A DNA stretch of 64,000 nucleotides from a virus, in IMG/VR virus record IMGVR_UViG_3300008113_000015, positions 62,001 to 126,000 of that record; one strand, given 5' to 3'. Below, piece after piece: positions 1-7,648 of the stretch. Numbering within the stretch: position 1 is the first letter of the stretch; every line of letters starts with the position of its first letter. The translations under genes and the position numbers were made by a program. The notes beneath the pieces are model-generated. The model had not been told where the DNA came from and did no database searches. It was given only the letters and a program-made list of their open reading frames with translations.

Positions 1-362
1 CCAGGAGGGCCGCTCACAATCATAGCACGGATGTCACCACTCACTGTGGCCTTTGTCATCTCGTGCAGGATGTCAAAACGCTCACGGATACGATCCATGG
101 CCTCGTCGTCTGTCTCGACTACTGTGGGCTTCTCAAAATGTACTGTATTGTCTTGCATGGCATCTCCTGTTACATATTCAAAATCTTGGATGGAATCTAC
201 TTTGATACGCACGGTATCTGGGCAGTTGGGGAAGTTACCATCATTCTTGACAGTAACATAATTGCCTTTGGCGCCTGAGGCATAGCCTGACACCAAAGTA
301 AAAGCAATATTGCGGACGGGCTTGTTACGATACTTACCCTTAATGATACGAATGGCACTCAT
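1..362 (-). CDS. AAA+-type ATPase, N-terminal part (cut by window edge)
   Basis: Read from the ATG at 362 to the window edge, giving about 120 residues. The visible end reads AMIVSGPP followed by a partial glycine codon, the opening of a Walker A loop (GPPGxGK) preceded by a hydrophobic strand, so the ATPase core continues outside the window. The first 95 residues (MSAIRIIKGKYRNKPV...) form an N-terminal domain I do not recognise; it is followed by an acidic helix (ETDDEAMDRIRERFDIL). The start is supported by AAGGAG 8 nt upstream and by a sigma70-type promoter at 393-421. It belongs to the set of small early-looking cassettes at this end. Role beyond NTP-dependent remodelling is unknown. Confidence 0.7.
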   Translation of the reverse strand, partial: MSAIRIIKGKYRNKPVRNIAFTLVSGYASGAKGNYVTVKNDGNFPNCPDTVRIKVDSIQDFEYVTGDAMQDNTVHFEKPTVVETDDEAMDRIRERFDILHEMTKATVSGDIRAMIVSGPP

Positions 363-392
363 GGTTGGCTCCTTGTTGTGCGTTAAAATTAA

Positions 393-421
393 ATTATAGC
401 AGATGTTGAATTAAGCGTCAA
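393..421 (-). promoter_or_regulatory. Sigma70-type extended -10 promoter
   Basis: On the minus strand TTGACG (416-421) is followed by a 17-nt spacer and TATAAT (393-398), with TGC just before the -10 (extended -10). It faces the ATPase gene starting at 362 and overlaps the last codons and stop of the preceding gene. It belongs to a family of near-identical promoters at 841, 1086, 1403 and 38895. Confidence 0.85.
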
Positions 422-812
422 CCTTGACAGCCTCAATTCCAAACTGTTCGAGCAACACGGCTCGGCAGGCATCTACGGTGCGTTTAGTTACCACTACCTT
501 GCCGCCCATGAATCCCACATAGAGATTTCGGTGTGTTACAAACTTGATCTCACCATCGGCACCTGTGTGCTTTTGACGAGCGGCAGGTTTGGCTGTCGCT
601 GTCTTGGCAGGTGCCTTTGCAGGCTTTTCTGCTTTGGCAGGCACTGCCGCAGGCACTGGTGCTACCAGCTTAGGTGCGGCATTGACAGACCCATGCTTCT
701 TGTCATACTTGGCAATCTGCTCTGGAGTCATGCCCCAAGTGGCTAACAGACGTTTGACTTCTGTACCGGGCAGTTGATTCCAGTGGATGATTTTGTCGGT
801 CCAGTTCTGCAT
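411..812 (-). CDS. Unrecognised 133-aa early-type protein with Ala/Pro/Lys linker
   Basis: No family recognised. Three parts are visible: an N-terminal helical segment (residues 1-45, QNWTDKIIHWNQLPG), a low-complexity Ala/Pro/Lys linker (about 45-80, PAKAEKPAKAPAK), and a compact C-terminal domain (about 85-133, VTHRNLYVGFMGGK onward). The linker suggests two independently folded domains joined flexibly. The ATG at 812 has AAAAGGAGCCACA directly upstream, the same ribosome-site sequence used by its neighbours, and lies downstream of the promoter at 841-869. The small size and private promoter suggest an early, possibly host-directed protein; that is inference only. Confidence 0.7.
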   Translation of the reverse strand: MQNWTDKIIHWNQLPGTEVKRLLATWGMTPEQIAKYDKKHGSVNAAPKLVAPVPAAVPAKAEKPAKAPAKTATAKPAARQKHTGADGEIKFVTHRNLYVGFMGGKVVVTKRTVDACRAVLLEQFGIEAVKVDA

Positions 813-840
813 TGTGGCTCCTTTTAGTTACTATACAAGT

Positions 841-869
841 ATTATAACAAATTGGCAATTATTGGTCAA
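841..869 (-). promoter_or_regulatory. Sigma70-type extended -10 promoter
   Basis: Minus strand TTGACC (864-869), 17-nt spacer, TATAAT (841-846), with TGT before the -10. It lies in the gap between the 59-aa gene ending at 875 and the 133-aa gene starting at 812, facing the latter. Confidence 0.88.
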
Positions 870-874
870 CCGTT

Positions 875-1054
875 TTACGCAGAAGCAAACAACTTGCCCA
901 TTTCGCGGAAAACTACACGGCTTGCACGAAGCTGGTCAAATGTGAGATCGTCCTCACCGCTGTCTTGCATCTGTTGCAGGGTTTCCAGCAGTCCGGGCAA
1001 GGCCCAATCTTTTTGGTATTGCTGGACAACTTGCATGGCTTGTTCGAAGTTCAT
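875..1054 (-). CDS. Unrecognised 59-aa protein
   Basis: A short reading frame from ATG 1054 to TAA 875-877 (MNFEQAMQVVQQYQKDW... to ...MGKLFASA). It is Gln-rich and acidic in the middle (QQMQDSGEDDL) and looks largely helical. It is supported by its own sigma70-type promoter at 1086-1114 and by the ribosome site AAAGGAGCCACAA immediately upstream, identical in form to those of both neighbouring cassettes. No family recognised. It is short enough for a length-based gene caller to miss, but the promoter and ribosome site make it a convincing gene. Confidence 0.75.
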   Translation of the reverse strand: MNFEQAMQVVQQYQKDWALPGLLETLQQMQDSGEDDLTFDQLRASRVVFREMGKLFASA

Positions 1055-1085
1055 TTGTGGCTCCTTTGTTTCTTACTATGCTTAT

Positions 1086-1114
1086 ATTATAGCAAAATGG
1101 GAATATTCGGTCAA
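1086..1114 (-). promoter_or_regulatory. Sigma70-type extended -10 promoter
   Basis: Minus strand TTGACC (1109-1114), 17-nt spacer, TATAAT (1086-1091), with TGC before the -10. It faces the 59-aa gene starting at 1054. Confidence 0.88.
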
Positions 1115-1166
1115 CCAGCTAAAACTGCTGAAATTTTCAGCAGTTTTTGTGGTATTTTTGCAACAT

Positions 1167-1376
1167 TTAGCCGTTGCGACGGGCTAACAGACGTACAAAG
1201 TCTTGTTGCAATTCTGCAACATCTTCGTTTGACACATAGAAGTCAGTGGTAGGATCGTAGTACTCGCCTGCTTTGGGATCGTAGTACAGAACCTGACCGT
1301 TGGGGTAGTGGAAAGGACCTTCTAAGCCCTTGCGTGGACCGTATTCCTTGTTGTGCTTGAAAACGATGTAGCTCAT
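1167..1376 (-). CDS. Unrecognised 69-aa Tyr-rich protein
   Basis: Short protein MSYIVFKHNKEYGPRKG..., rich in Tyr, Pro and Asp in the middle (VLYYDPKAGEYYDPTTDFY) and ending in a basic helix (FVRLLARRNG). No known motif is seen. ATG 1376 has CAAAGGAGCCACC just upstream and lies 27 nt downstream of the -10 of the promoter at 1403-1431, so it is an independent single-gene cassette. The charged small size and strong promoter fit an early phage protein; function unknown. Confidence 0.72.
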   Translation of the reverse strand: MSYIVFKHNKEYGPRKGLEGPFHYPNGQVLYYDPKAGEYYDPTTDFYVSNEDVAELQQDFVRLLARRNG

Positions 1377-1402
1377 GGTGGCTCCTTTGTTGCTATGTTG
1401 TT

Positions 1403-1431
1403 ATTATAGCAAATTGGGTATTTTGGGTCAA
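1403..1431 (-). promoter_or_regulatory. Sigma70-type extended -10 promoter
   Basis: Minus strand TTGACC (1426-1431), 17-nt spacer, TATAAT (1403-1408), with TGC before the -10. It faces the 69-aa gene and starts 5 nt after the stop of the glycosyltransferase gene at 1436. Confidence 0.88.
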
Positions 1432-1435
1432 CCTT

Positions 1436-2176
1436 TTATTGCCACAGATCTTGTACTACTTTTTCGTTAATTTCGTGCGGTTTTGGGTGCCCGTGAAAAA
1501 CTAATACTGAAGTACGCGGGTCAATGTTGATGCCTGCGCCCGGTATCTTGTGACGACGCCGAGGAAAATCATACCCGCCGTCCACACACTGCCAGCGCCA
1601 ACTTTGAAACTGCCAGTCTGGCATGAGTCTGTAGCGGTTAACTCCCAGTTGATGTTGTATGTAATCTTGATCACCTGGGTAGCGGCGCATAGTGGTAGCC
1701 AAGTCTTTGGTGTTGAATTCGTCCCATAACCAGCTTACATTGGGCACATTAAACCACATCACACTGCTGTTAAGTCCTTGTTTGGTTGGCGTTTGCAAAT
1801 AACGAAAATCTCTAATAGCCCAGAGATAATTGAGATCTAATTTTGTGATCCAATCAATTTCACGCACAATCACAGTGTCAAGATCAAAGTACAGTAAATT
1901 GCCATTGAACAAATCTCGGTTGAACAACTGTAGCTTGTACCACCACGATTTCTTGGGCCCTGATACTCCGGGCCATTCTTCCAGGCAGTGCTTGACCATG
2001 TGCGGCGGAACTGATCTATGATGTTCAGTATACACATGTAATCTAATACCGCCAGGACGCACACGCTCCAACATGTTGTGCAGTTTTTCAACATACTGCC
2101 AATCATATCCTGTGCCGTGTATCACACAAGCACAGTCAATTATGTCGTCAGTGCGCTCTCTAATCTTTTTAACCAT
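1436..2176 (-). CDS. GT-A-type glycosyltransferase
   Basis: A 246-aa protein with the hallmark of GT-A nucleotide-sugar transferases: strand-DxD (LLYFDLDTVI, D98 and D100), which in these families binds the metal and sugar nucleotide. Upstream are the basic/aromatic PKKSWWYKLQLF and downstream SSVMWFN, typical of phage glycosyltransferases, and the C-terminus carries VLVFHGHPKPHE, a conserved late motif in such proteins. AGAGG precedes ATG 2176, and the gene overlaps the end of the upstream gene by 37 nt, suggesting coupling. Likely transfers a sugar to a phage or host surface structure; donor and acceptor are unknown. Confidence 0.75.
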   Translation of the reverse strand: MVKKIRERTDDIIDCACVIHGTGYDWQYVEKLHNMLERVRPGGIRLHVYTEHHRSVPPHMVKHCLEEWPGVSGPKKSWWYKLQLFNRDLFNGNLLYFDLDTVIVREIDWITKLDLNYLWAIRDFRYLQTPTKQGLNSSVMWFNVPNVSWLWDEFNTKDLATTMRRYPGDQDYIQHQLGVNRYRLMPDWQFQSWRWQCVDGGYDFPRRRHKIPGAGINIDPRTSVLVFHGHPKPHEINEKVVQDLWQ

Positions 2177-2991
2177 AGGCCTCTTTCTATTTCTTCCACA
2201 GTGTATTCAGTGTGACATATTTCAGTCAGCCACTGATCACGATCCACTGTGTAGGGCTGTTCAATATTGTCCAGGCTCACGCCCACTGGATAAGCCAAAC
2301 TGGTACTGTCGACCACGGGACGAACTCCAGCAATAGCGGCTTGTACGCCAGGTCCTGAATTGTAATTGACCACAGCATGACAATCAAAATGCATGTCAAA
2401 GCTGTCATAGGTATTTGCAATCTTTTGCGGATGTTCTATGTTCACACCTGGTGGTAATGGGAACAAAGGTGTACGACAACGTGGGTGCGGTCTTATTAAG
2501 ATAGGACGATCTGTGTGGGTGCGCAATTTGGTTAGGGTATTGCGCACCCATTCAGTCATGTTGGTAATGTGTTCAACCTGCAGGCTGCGAGCATGCTGCA
2601 TGGCCAAGATCACATGCGGCCGGGGTTTTATTTTTTGTGCCAGACTGATCTTTAATCGTTGCGGTCTGCCCCAGTCTAGATTTTCTGTGTGCCCATAATA
2701 ACCCTGTGCAGTGATATTGTTCACTGCAATTTTCCAAGTGTTGCCACGATACAGTGCGCCAATTTCCACAATGATTACAGGTTTGTTTTCCCTGCGGTAG
2801 TGTTCGTATACTTCACGATTTTTGCTCATGCGTCCGTGGAACAACGCCGACCAAATAATGACTGCGTCACTGTGCATGCTATTTTCTTGTGTTTGAATTC
2901 CACGTGCCTGTAGACTGTCTAACACAGCACTCATGACTGGTCCAGAATTAAGAGCACACTGCAAAGGAAAATAGGCTATGTTTTTGATCAT
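2140..2991 (-). CDS. GT-B/capsule-synthesis-like protein (paralog 1 of 4)
   Basis: About 283 aa from ATG 2991 (an upstream TTG at 3003 is possible). C-terminal half: THTDRPILIRPHPR, then HAVVNYNSGPGVQAAIAG, then IEQPYTVDRDQWLTEI. This order matches the GT-B-like half of capsule polysaccharide synthesis/export proteins, where the IRPHP and NS-x(6)-G segments line the nucleotide-sugar site. Three further proteins in the island (3794-4576, 5755-6684, 6674-7648) share the layout. The start lies only 11 nt from the divergent gene at 3003, leaving almost no room for a leader; no Shine-Dalgarno is seen. The biochemical role is inferred from family resemblance only. Confidence 0.6.
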   Translation of the reverse strand: MIKNIAYFPLQCALNSGPVMSAVLDSLQARGIQTQENSMHSDAVIIWSALFHGRMSKNREVYEHYRRENKPVIIVEIGALYRGNTWKIAVNNITAQGYYGHTENLDWGRPQRLKISLAQKIKPRPHVILAMQHARSLQVEHITNMTEWVRNTLTKLRTHTDRPILIRPHPRCRTPLFPLPPGVNIEHPQKIANTYDSFDMHFDCHAVVNYNSGPGVQAAIAGVRPVVDSTSLAYPVGVSLDNIEQPYTVDRDQWLTEICHTEYTVEEIERGLWLKRLESALTT

Positions 2992-2996
2992 AAGTA
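2989..2996 (+). promoter_or_regulatory. Late-type element variant CATAAGTA, 6 nt before ATG
   Basis: CATAAGTA then 6 nt then the ATG at 3003; no Shine-Dalgarno is present. It is a one-base variant of the TAAATA late element and has the same close spacing as at 13994-14001. Weak on its own; it gains weight from the recurring pattern. Confidence 0.4.
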
Positions 2997-3002
2997 TCAA
3001 CA

Positions 3003-3797
3003 ATGAAATACACAGTAGTTACCACATTTAATGCAGCCGGCTACGAGAAGTATGGACGCAGAATGATCCAGACCTTTTTGCAAACCTGGCCAACCACAGT
3101 AGAATTACAGGTCTACGCCGAAGGCTGCACAGTCACAGAGTCTGCGCCCAATTTGCGAGTGTTTGATCTAGAAGCTGCCAGTGCTGAATTAGTGGCATTC
3201 AAGACTCGTTGGCGTGGTGTGCCCAAGGCCAATGGCGATGTGTCAGCAGATCCTGTGCGTGCCAAAAGAAAAGATTCAGGCAAAGGATTTAAATGGGACG
3301 CTGTGCGTTTTGCACACAAGGTCTATGCTATATTTGCCGCTGCTCGAACCACACACGACTGGTTGATTTGGATGGATGCGGACATGGTATGTCACAGCAA
3401 CATCACTGAACAGCGCATTGCACAACTGTGTCCAGATGATCGTGAACTTTGCTTTTTGGGGCGACGTGGCAAATTCAGCGAGTGCGGGCTGTATGCTATC
3501 AATCTTGCCAGTCAGAATGGGCAGCGTTTTGTGCAACGTTTTCAAGAAGCCTACGATCATGACAGAATATTCTACTATGCAGAATGGCACGACAGTTATG
3601 TATTTGACGAAATAAGAAAAATAGTGGCTTGTGCTGAATTAGATTGGAGCAGCCATTTGATCACAGGCGAAGGCCATCCCTTGATCAATTCAGAGTGGGG
3701 TGCTTACTTGGACCATTTAAAAGGTGCTAGAAAAAACACAGGGCGCAGCCTGGCCACTGATTTAAAAGTGCAACGTCAAGAACAATATTGGTCATGA
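3003..3797 (+). CDS. GT-A-type glycosyltransferase
   Basis: A 264-aa protein beginning MKYTVVTTFN, a typical Rossmann strand start. A central strand-DxD motif WLIWMDADMV (D125, D127) marks a GT-A metal/sugar-nucleotide site, followed by FLGRRGKFSECGLYAIN, as expected for the acceptor side of the fold. It opens a plus-strand run of four genes (3003-5767) overlapping head to tail, so it is probably co-transcribed with them. The start has no Shine-Dalgarno but has a late-element variant 6 nt upstream. Sugar specificity cannot be read from the sequence. Confidence 0.75.
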   Translation: MKYTVVTTFNAAGYEKYGRRMIQTFLQTWPTTVELQVYAEGCTVTESAPNLRVFDLEAASAELVAFKTRWRGVPKANGDVSADPVRAKRKDSGKGFKWDAVRFAHKVYAIFAAARTTHDWLIWMDADMVCHSNITEQRIAQLCPDDRELCFLGRRGKFSECGLYAINLASQNGQRFVQRFQEAYDHDRIFYYAEWHDSYVFDEIRKIVACAELDWSSHLITGEGHPLINSEWGAYLDHLKGARKNTGRSLATDLKVQRQEQYWS

Positions 3798-4576
3798 TAT
3801 TTCTCAATAAAAACAGCAACGACGAATATGTAGAAATGTTTGCCCGCGGCTGTGGTGCCAAGCCTACTGCACTGGAAACCTGGCGCTACGAAGATAGCAC
3901 AGATCCTTTGCTGATTCGTGGCATAATGAAGCACAAAATAATCAAACGCTGTTGGACAGATCGCAGAGAATTTCTGTACATGGATTCTGGATACTTTGGC
4001 AACAGAGTCAGCAGACAAAATCCCAACGGTTGGAAACTGTGGCATAGAATTGTGCCCAACAATTTGCAACACGGAGATATTGTTGCTCGACCTGCTGATC
4101 GCTGGGAACAGCATGGGATTGAACTCAAGCCCTGGCAGTCAGGGCGTAAAATATTGATTGCAGCGCCAGACGAAAAGCCCTGCAAGTTTTATGGAATAGA
4201 ACTAGAAGAGTGGCTAGCAAACACAGTGGCCGCCATCAAGCGCCACACAGACCGTCCTGTGGAAATACGTCAGCGCACAAAAAATCGACAGGCCAGAGTG
4301 GCCAATGCATTTGAACATGCACTAGCAGATGTACACGCTGTAGTCACATTCAACAGCATAGCAGCCACAGAAGCCATAATACAAGGTGTTCCTGCATTTG
4401 TGTTGGCACCCAGTAATGCTGCCCTGCCTGTGGCCAGCACAGATTTAAGCACAATAGATAACCCACGACTAGCAGATAGATCAACAGTTGAGGCCTGGGC
4501 ACATCATTTGGCTTATGGACAGTTTCATATTAGCGAGCTCCAATCCGGGCTTGCAAAGGAGATATTAAATGTATGA
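3794..4576 (+). CDS. GT-B/capsule-synthesis-like protein (paralog 2 of 4)
   Basis: About 260 aa from ATG 3794, which overlaps the previous stop as ATGA. An N-terminal segment (RGIMKHKIIKRCW, FLYMDSGYFGN, LWHRIVP) is matched by the opposite-strand protein at 6674-7648 (RGITKRKEIAACR, FYYMDTGYFGN, TFHRITK), so these two are the closest pair. The C-terminal half has RHTDRPVEIRQR, HAVVTFNSIAATEAII and WAHHLAYGQFHISELQSG, the shared GT-B-like signature of the island. Likely a glycosyltransferase or capsule-type synthase component. Embedded between a GT-A gene and an FkbM methyltransferase. Confidence 0.62.
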   Translation: MIFLNKNSNDEYVEMFARGCGAKPTALETWRYEDSTDPLLIRGIMKHKIIKRCWTDRREFLYMDSGYFGNRVSRQNPNGWKLWHRIVPNNLQHGDIVARPADRWEQHGIELKPWQSGRKILIAAPDEKPCKFYGIELEEWLANTVAAIKRHTDRPVEIRQRTKNRQARVANAFEHALADVHAVVTFNSIAATEAIIQGVPAFVLAPSNAALPVASTDLSTIDNPRLADRSTVEAWAHHLAYGQFHISELQSGLAKEILNV

Positions 4577-5216
4577 ATTTCAAGGTTGGTGGTTTCCAGA
4601 CATGGAAGACCATTTCCCAAAAATGATCAACAAAAGCATCAGCAAAGGTGGTCCTGCTGAATATCAATATCAGGTACGCGACCGTAGCTTGCGCTATGTT
4701 AAAAACAATCGCGTGGCCCTGGACATTGGCGCCAACGTAGGCTTGTGGAGCCGCAGCCTGGTCAAACACTTTGATCAAGTCATAGCCTTTGAACCTGTGG
4801 CTATGTTTCGGGACTGCTTGAGCAAAAACGTTGTAGCAGAGAACCTGACTGTGCGCACAGAAGCACTAGGCGATCGCGACCAACAAGTCACAATGGTGCT
4901 AACTGAAGGCAACACAGGACACACTCACATTGATCCCAATGCACAAGGCGGCGAAACCACTGTGATACGCCTGGATAACTTGAAGTTAGAAAAAGTGGAC
5001 TACATCAAAATTGACTGCGAAGGTTACGAGTATCGTGTGTTGTATGGTGCGCAGGACACAATTCGTCGTTGCAGACCCATTGTTGTTGTGGAACAAAAGC
5101 CGCACGAAATGTATACCAAGGACTACGGACAACACGCTGCCATAGGCTTGTTGCAAGACTGGGGCATGGTTCGACTGGATCAAGTAAAAGATGATTGGAT
5201 CATGGGATGGCAATAA
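4569..5216 (+). CDS. FkbM-family methyltransferase
   Basis: A 215-aa class I SAM-dependent methyltransferase. Motif I is VALDIGANVGLWSRSL, the acidic end of strand 2 is VIAFEPV, and the FkbM signature VDYIKIDCEGYEYRVL follows in the C-terminal half. The family usually O-methylates sugars or polyketides; beside glycosyltransferases, sugar methylation is the likely role. AAGGAG lies 8 nt before ATG 4569, and the gene overlaps the preceding stop by 8 nt, fitting a translationally linked operon. The N-terminus (YEFQGWWFPDMEDHFP) resembles the short leader of phage FkbM proteins. Confidence 0.85.
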   Translation: MYEFQGWWFPDMEDHFPKMINKSISKGGPAEYQYQVRDRSLRYVKNNRVALDIGANVGLWSRSLVKHFDQVIAFEPVAMFRDCLSKNVVAENLTVRTEALGDRDQQVTMVLTEGNTGHTHIDPNAQGGETTVIRLDNLKLEKVDYIKIDCEGYEYRVLYGAQDTIRRCRPIVVVEQKPHEMYTKDYGQHAAIGLLQDWGMVRLDQVKDDWIMGWQ

Positions 5217-5767
5217 TAGATCAAGCATACCAGCAACAGCTGGATCAACTGCACAAAGGTGGCAAGTTCGACAATGGCTACAAAAGCTATCCTATTGTCA
5301 AAGACTTTTTAACACAATATCAACCCACCAGCTTGCTGGATTTTGGCTGCGGACAAGGTGGCTTGATTCGTGCCATACAAGAACAACATCCTAGCATATT
5401 CTGTGAAGGCTATGATCCGGGCAATCATCAGTTCCGTCAGTTGCCCAAACGCAGTTATGACGCTGTGATTAGCACAGATGCAATAGAGCACATTGAACCT
5501 GCGTACTTGGACGAAACACTACGCATCATTGACAGCAAAATTCAACGCTGTGGCTGTTTTAGAATTGCCTGCTATCCTGCCAAGAAAAACTTGCCGGATG
5601 GGCGTAATGCACATTTGATTGTAGAACTTCCTGAATGGTGGCGTGACAAAATATTGTCTACAATGAATGTGGATATTGTGTGGGAAAAGATCAAAGTAGT
5701 AGACAAAACTGCAACGTGGCCGCACGTGAAAGGCCACAACTATGATGTAATTGTTCAGCGCAAGTAA
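5207..5767 (+). CDS. Class I SAM-dependent methyltransferase
   Basis: About 186 aa from ATG 5207 (MAIIDQAYQQQ), overlapping the FkbM stop by 10 nt; a TTG at 5195 is less likely. Motif I is LLDFGCGQGGLIRAI, followed by EGYDP and the post-motif DAVISTDAIEHI, the typical layout of Methyltransf_11/23 enzymes acting on small molecules or sugars. It is the last gene of the plus-strand run and its 3' end overlaps the convergent gene at 5755 by 13 nt. Substrate unknown; context suggests a glycan or sugar nucleotide. Confidence 0.8.
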   Translation: MAIIDQAYQQQLDQLHKGGKFDNGYKSYPIVKDFLTQYQPTSLLDFGCGQGGLIRAIQEQHPSIFCEGYDPGNHQFRQLPKRSYDAVISTDAIEHIEPAYLDETLRIIDSKIQRCGCFRIACYPAKKNLPDGRNAHLIVELPEWWRDKILSTMNVDIVWEKIKVVDKTATWPHVKGHNYDVIVQRK

Positions 5768-6684
5768 GGCAAGAACTTTTGATAGATGCGCCCTTCTCTC
5801 GCATCTTGATCACTCCAGTGTGCAGCCGCTAGGTCATTGATCCATTGGCTGCGATCAAACTGTTGTGGTTGTTCGATTCGAGTGATATCTTTGTTGGCCA
5901 CTGCCCAACTCACACAGCTGGAATCATCAGCAAACACAGGAACTCCAGAACATGCTGCTGCCACGCTGGCGCTGCTGTTGAAAAACACTGCGGCATGAGC
6001 ATTTGCTAGATTGTCCAACAGTGTGCTGGTTCTTGGGTCAACTACTGTAATGCCAAGATTCACATGGTGTCGTGATTGATACTTCACAAAGTCTCTAGCT
6101 TCATAAGAACCCGGATGTGGTCTGATCAATATTGGCCTTTTGCTGTATTGGCGTATTTGCCCAATTTTTTGTTCCAGCCAAACCAAAGGATCCAGTGTTT
6201 TCATTGCGAATCCGCCATCTCGTTGCATGCACACCAGCACATGCCCACGTTTGCTACCGGTATAGGGCAAGAGATCCACATTCAGGCTGGCACGTATTTC
6301 GTTCCATTTGTCCGGCGTGCTGTTGCGATTGGCATATTCTGCTTTGTCGTAGAACGGTCCGCCGAGACTGTATCGCAAATAGGTGCCAGTGTTGTCCAGG
6401 TACTTGAAACAGCTGGCATCTATGCACATGGTGTGGCTGCCACGACGAGCCTGTTCAGCAATGATTTGTTTGCGCAAGGTAATGTTGGGTCCACCAGTGT
6501 TGGTTGTTGCCCACCCCAGGATCACTGCCAGTTTAGCAGGGCGATATTGACAGTCCCATTCCACCCGCACAGGATCGCCTGACTGTTTTACACCTTCAGC
6601 AAAGCTCTCCAAACACTGTATCTTCCTGGCATGCTTGCGAGGGTTAGCTACAGAACTAACATACACTACAACATCATTGGCCAT
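5755..6684 (-). CDS. GT-B/capsule-synthesis-like protein (paralog 3 of 4)
   Basis: About 309 aa from ATG 6684 (MANDVVVYVSSVA), chosen because it overlaps the previous stop by 11 nt like its neighbours; ATG 6708 or GTG 6711 are possible. The signature parts are SKRPILIRPHPGSY, HAAVFFNSSASVAAACSG and IEQPQQFDRSQWINDLA, in the same order as paralog 1 (2140-2991), with which it shares the RPHP form. It likely binds a nucleotide sugar. Close overlap with 6674-7648 implies coupled expression on the minus strand. Confidence 0.6.
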   Translation of the reverse strand: MANDVVVYVSSVANPRKHARKIQCLESFAEGVKQSGDPVRVEWDCQYRPAKLAVILGWATTNTGGPNITLRKQIIAEQARRGSHTMCIDASCFKYLDNTGTYLRYSLGGPFYDKAEYANRNSTPDKWNEIRASLNVDLLPYTGSKRGHVLVCMQRDGGFAMKTLDPLVWLEQKIGQIRQYSKRPILIRPHPGSYEARDFVKYQSRHHVNLGITVVDPRTSTLLDNLANAHAAVFFNSSASVAAACSGVPVFADDSSCVSWAVANKDITRIEQPQQFDRSQWINDLAAAHWSDQDAREGRIYQKFLPYLR

Positions 6685-7648
6685 TGAGAATCCGCCATGC
6701 TGTGCCATCACGCATTTCGGGTTCTGTAAACTGACAATAGGCCAGGTGTGCAGCCCAAAGATTTACTTCGTCCAAAGTTGGAATGTATGGCTTTTCTATT
6801 TCTGACAATTGTTTACTGCACAACGGAGCGGCTGCATTGGGTCCCAGTGTAATAGCAGGTTTGCCCAGCAACAGTGCTTCAGTGGCCGCAATACTTGAAA
6901 ATGTAACCAAACAATGTACGTCCTGCTCTAACGCCATGGCCATAGTATCGGTGCTCTGTCGCACACTACGGCTTTGCTTTTCACGCACAACAATAGGACG
7001 ATCAGTATGTTTTTTAATTTCTGCTTGTGTGTCTATTAACCACTGCTCAAGATTGATGTTGTAGAGATTCAGCAACTTTTGACTAGGCGGGGCTAGCAGA
7101 ATGTTGGTGCCTCGACGAAACTTGATGGGTTGTACGCCAGTGGCTTCTAGTCTGTCCCTGGGCCTATCAATAATAGGGCCAAAATACTGTACATCGTTTT
7201 TGGTAATACGGTGAAAGGTTTTCTTTTTTCCGTTGCCAAAATAGCCTGTGTCCATGTAGTAGAAGTCCCGACCACTGGTACGGCATGCAGCTATCTCTTT
7301 GCGCTTGGTAATACCGCGCAGTATCACAGGAGTCATTGCTTGTTCTTCTCGACTCCAGGTACTGATGCGGCCACCAGACCCTTGAATAAAACTTTGTAAG
7401 ATAGGATCGTACATGTGACCTTTTTCTGAAAATTTAAAATCTTTGCCATCGCTAGCAACTGCGGCACAAGCCCCGGTATTGAGTGCAGCTATTCTAGCGG
7501 CAATGTCTTCTACACTTTGTCCGTAGTACTCACCAGAAGGGTCCACTCTGTATTTTAATATGTCACGGAAGATAGCGGCTATCTCGGGTGTTACCATGTC
7601 TAGTTCATGGCGGGTCAAGGGCACTAGATCATCGTTTTCTTCACTCAT
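6674..7648 (-). CDS. GT-B/capsule-synthesis-like protein (paralog 4 of 4)
   Basis: About 324 aa from ATG 7648, which overlaps the upstream TGA as ATGA. It has an extra N-terminal region of about 100 aa (MSEENDDLVPLTRHELDM) not present in paralog 2, then the shared block RGITKRKEIAACR, FYYMDTGYFGN, KHTDRPIVVREK, HCLVTFSSIAATEALL, WAAHLAYCQFTEPEM. The near match to 3794-4576, encoded on the opposite strand 3 kb away, points to an inverted duplication followed by divergence. Glycan assembly role inferred from fold-level resemblance and neighbours. Confidence 0.6.
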   Translation of the reverse strand: MSEENDDLVPLTRHELDMVTPEIAAIFRDILKYRVDPSGEYYGQSVEDIAARIAALNTGACAAVASDGKDFKFSEKGHMYDPILQSFIQGSGGRISTWSREEQAMTPVILRGITKRKEIAACRTSGRDFYYMDTGYFGNGKKKTFHRITKNDVQYFGPIIDRPRDRLEATGVQPIKFRRGTNILLAPPSQKLLNLYNINLEQWLIDTQAEIKKHTDRPIVVREKQSRSVRQSTDTMAMALEQDVHCLVTFSSIAATEALLLGKPAITLGPNAAAPLCSKQLSEIEKPYIPTLDEVNLWAAHLAYCQFTEPEMRDGTAWRILNGQ

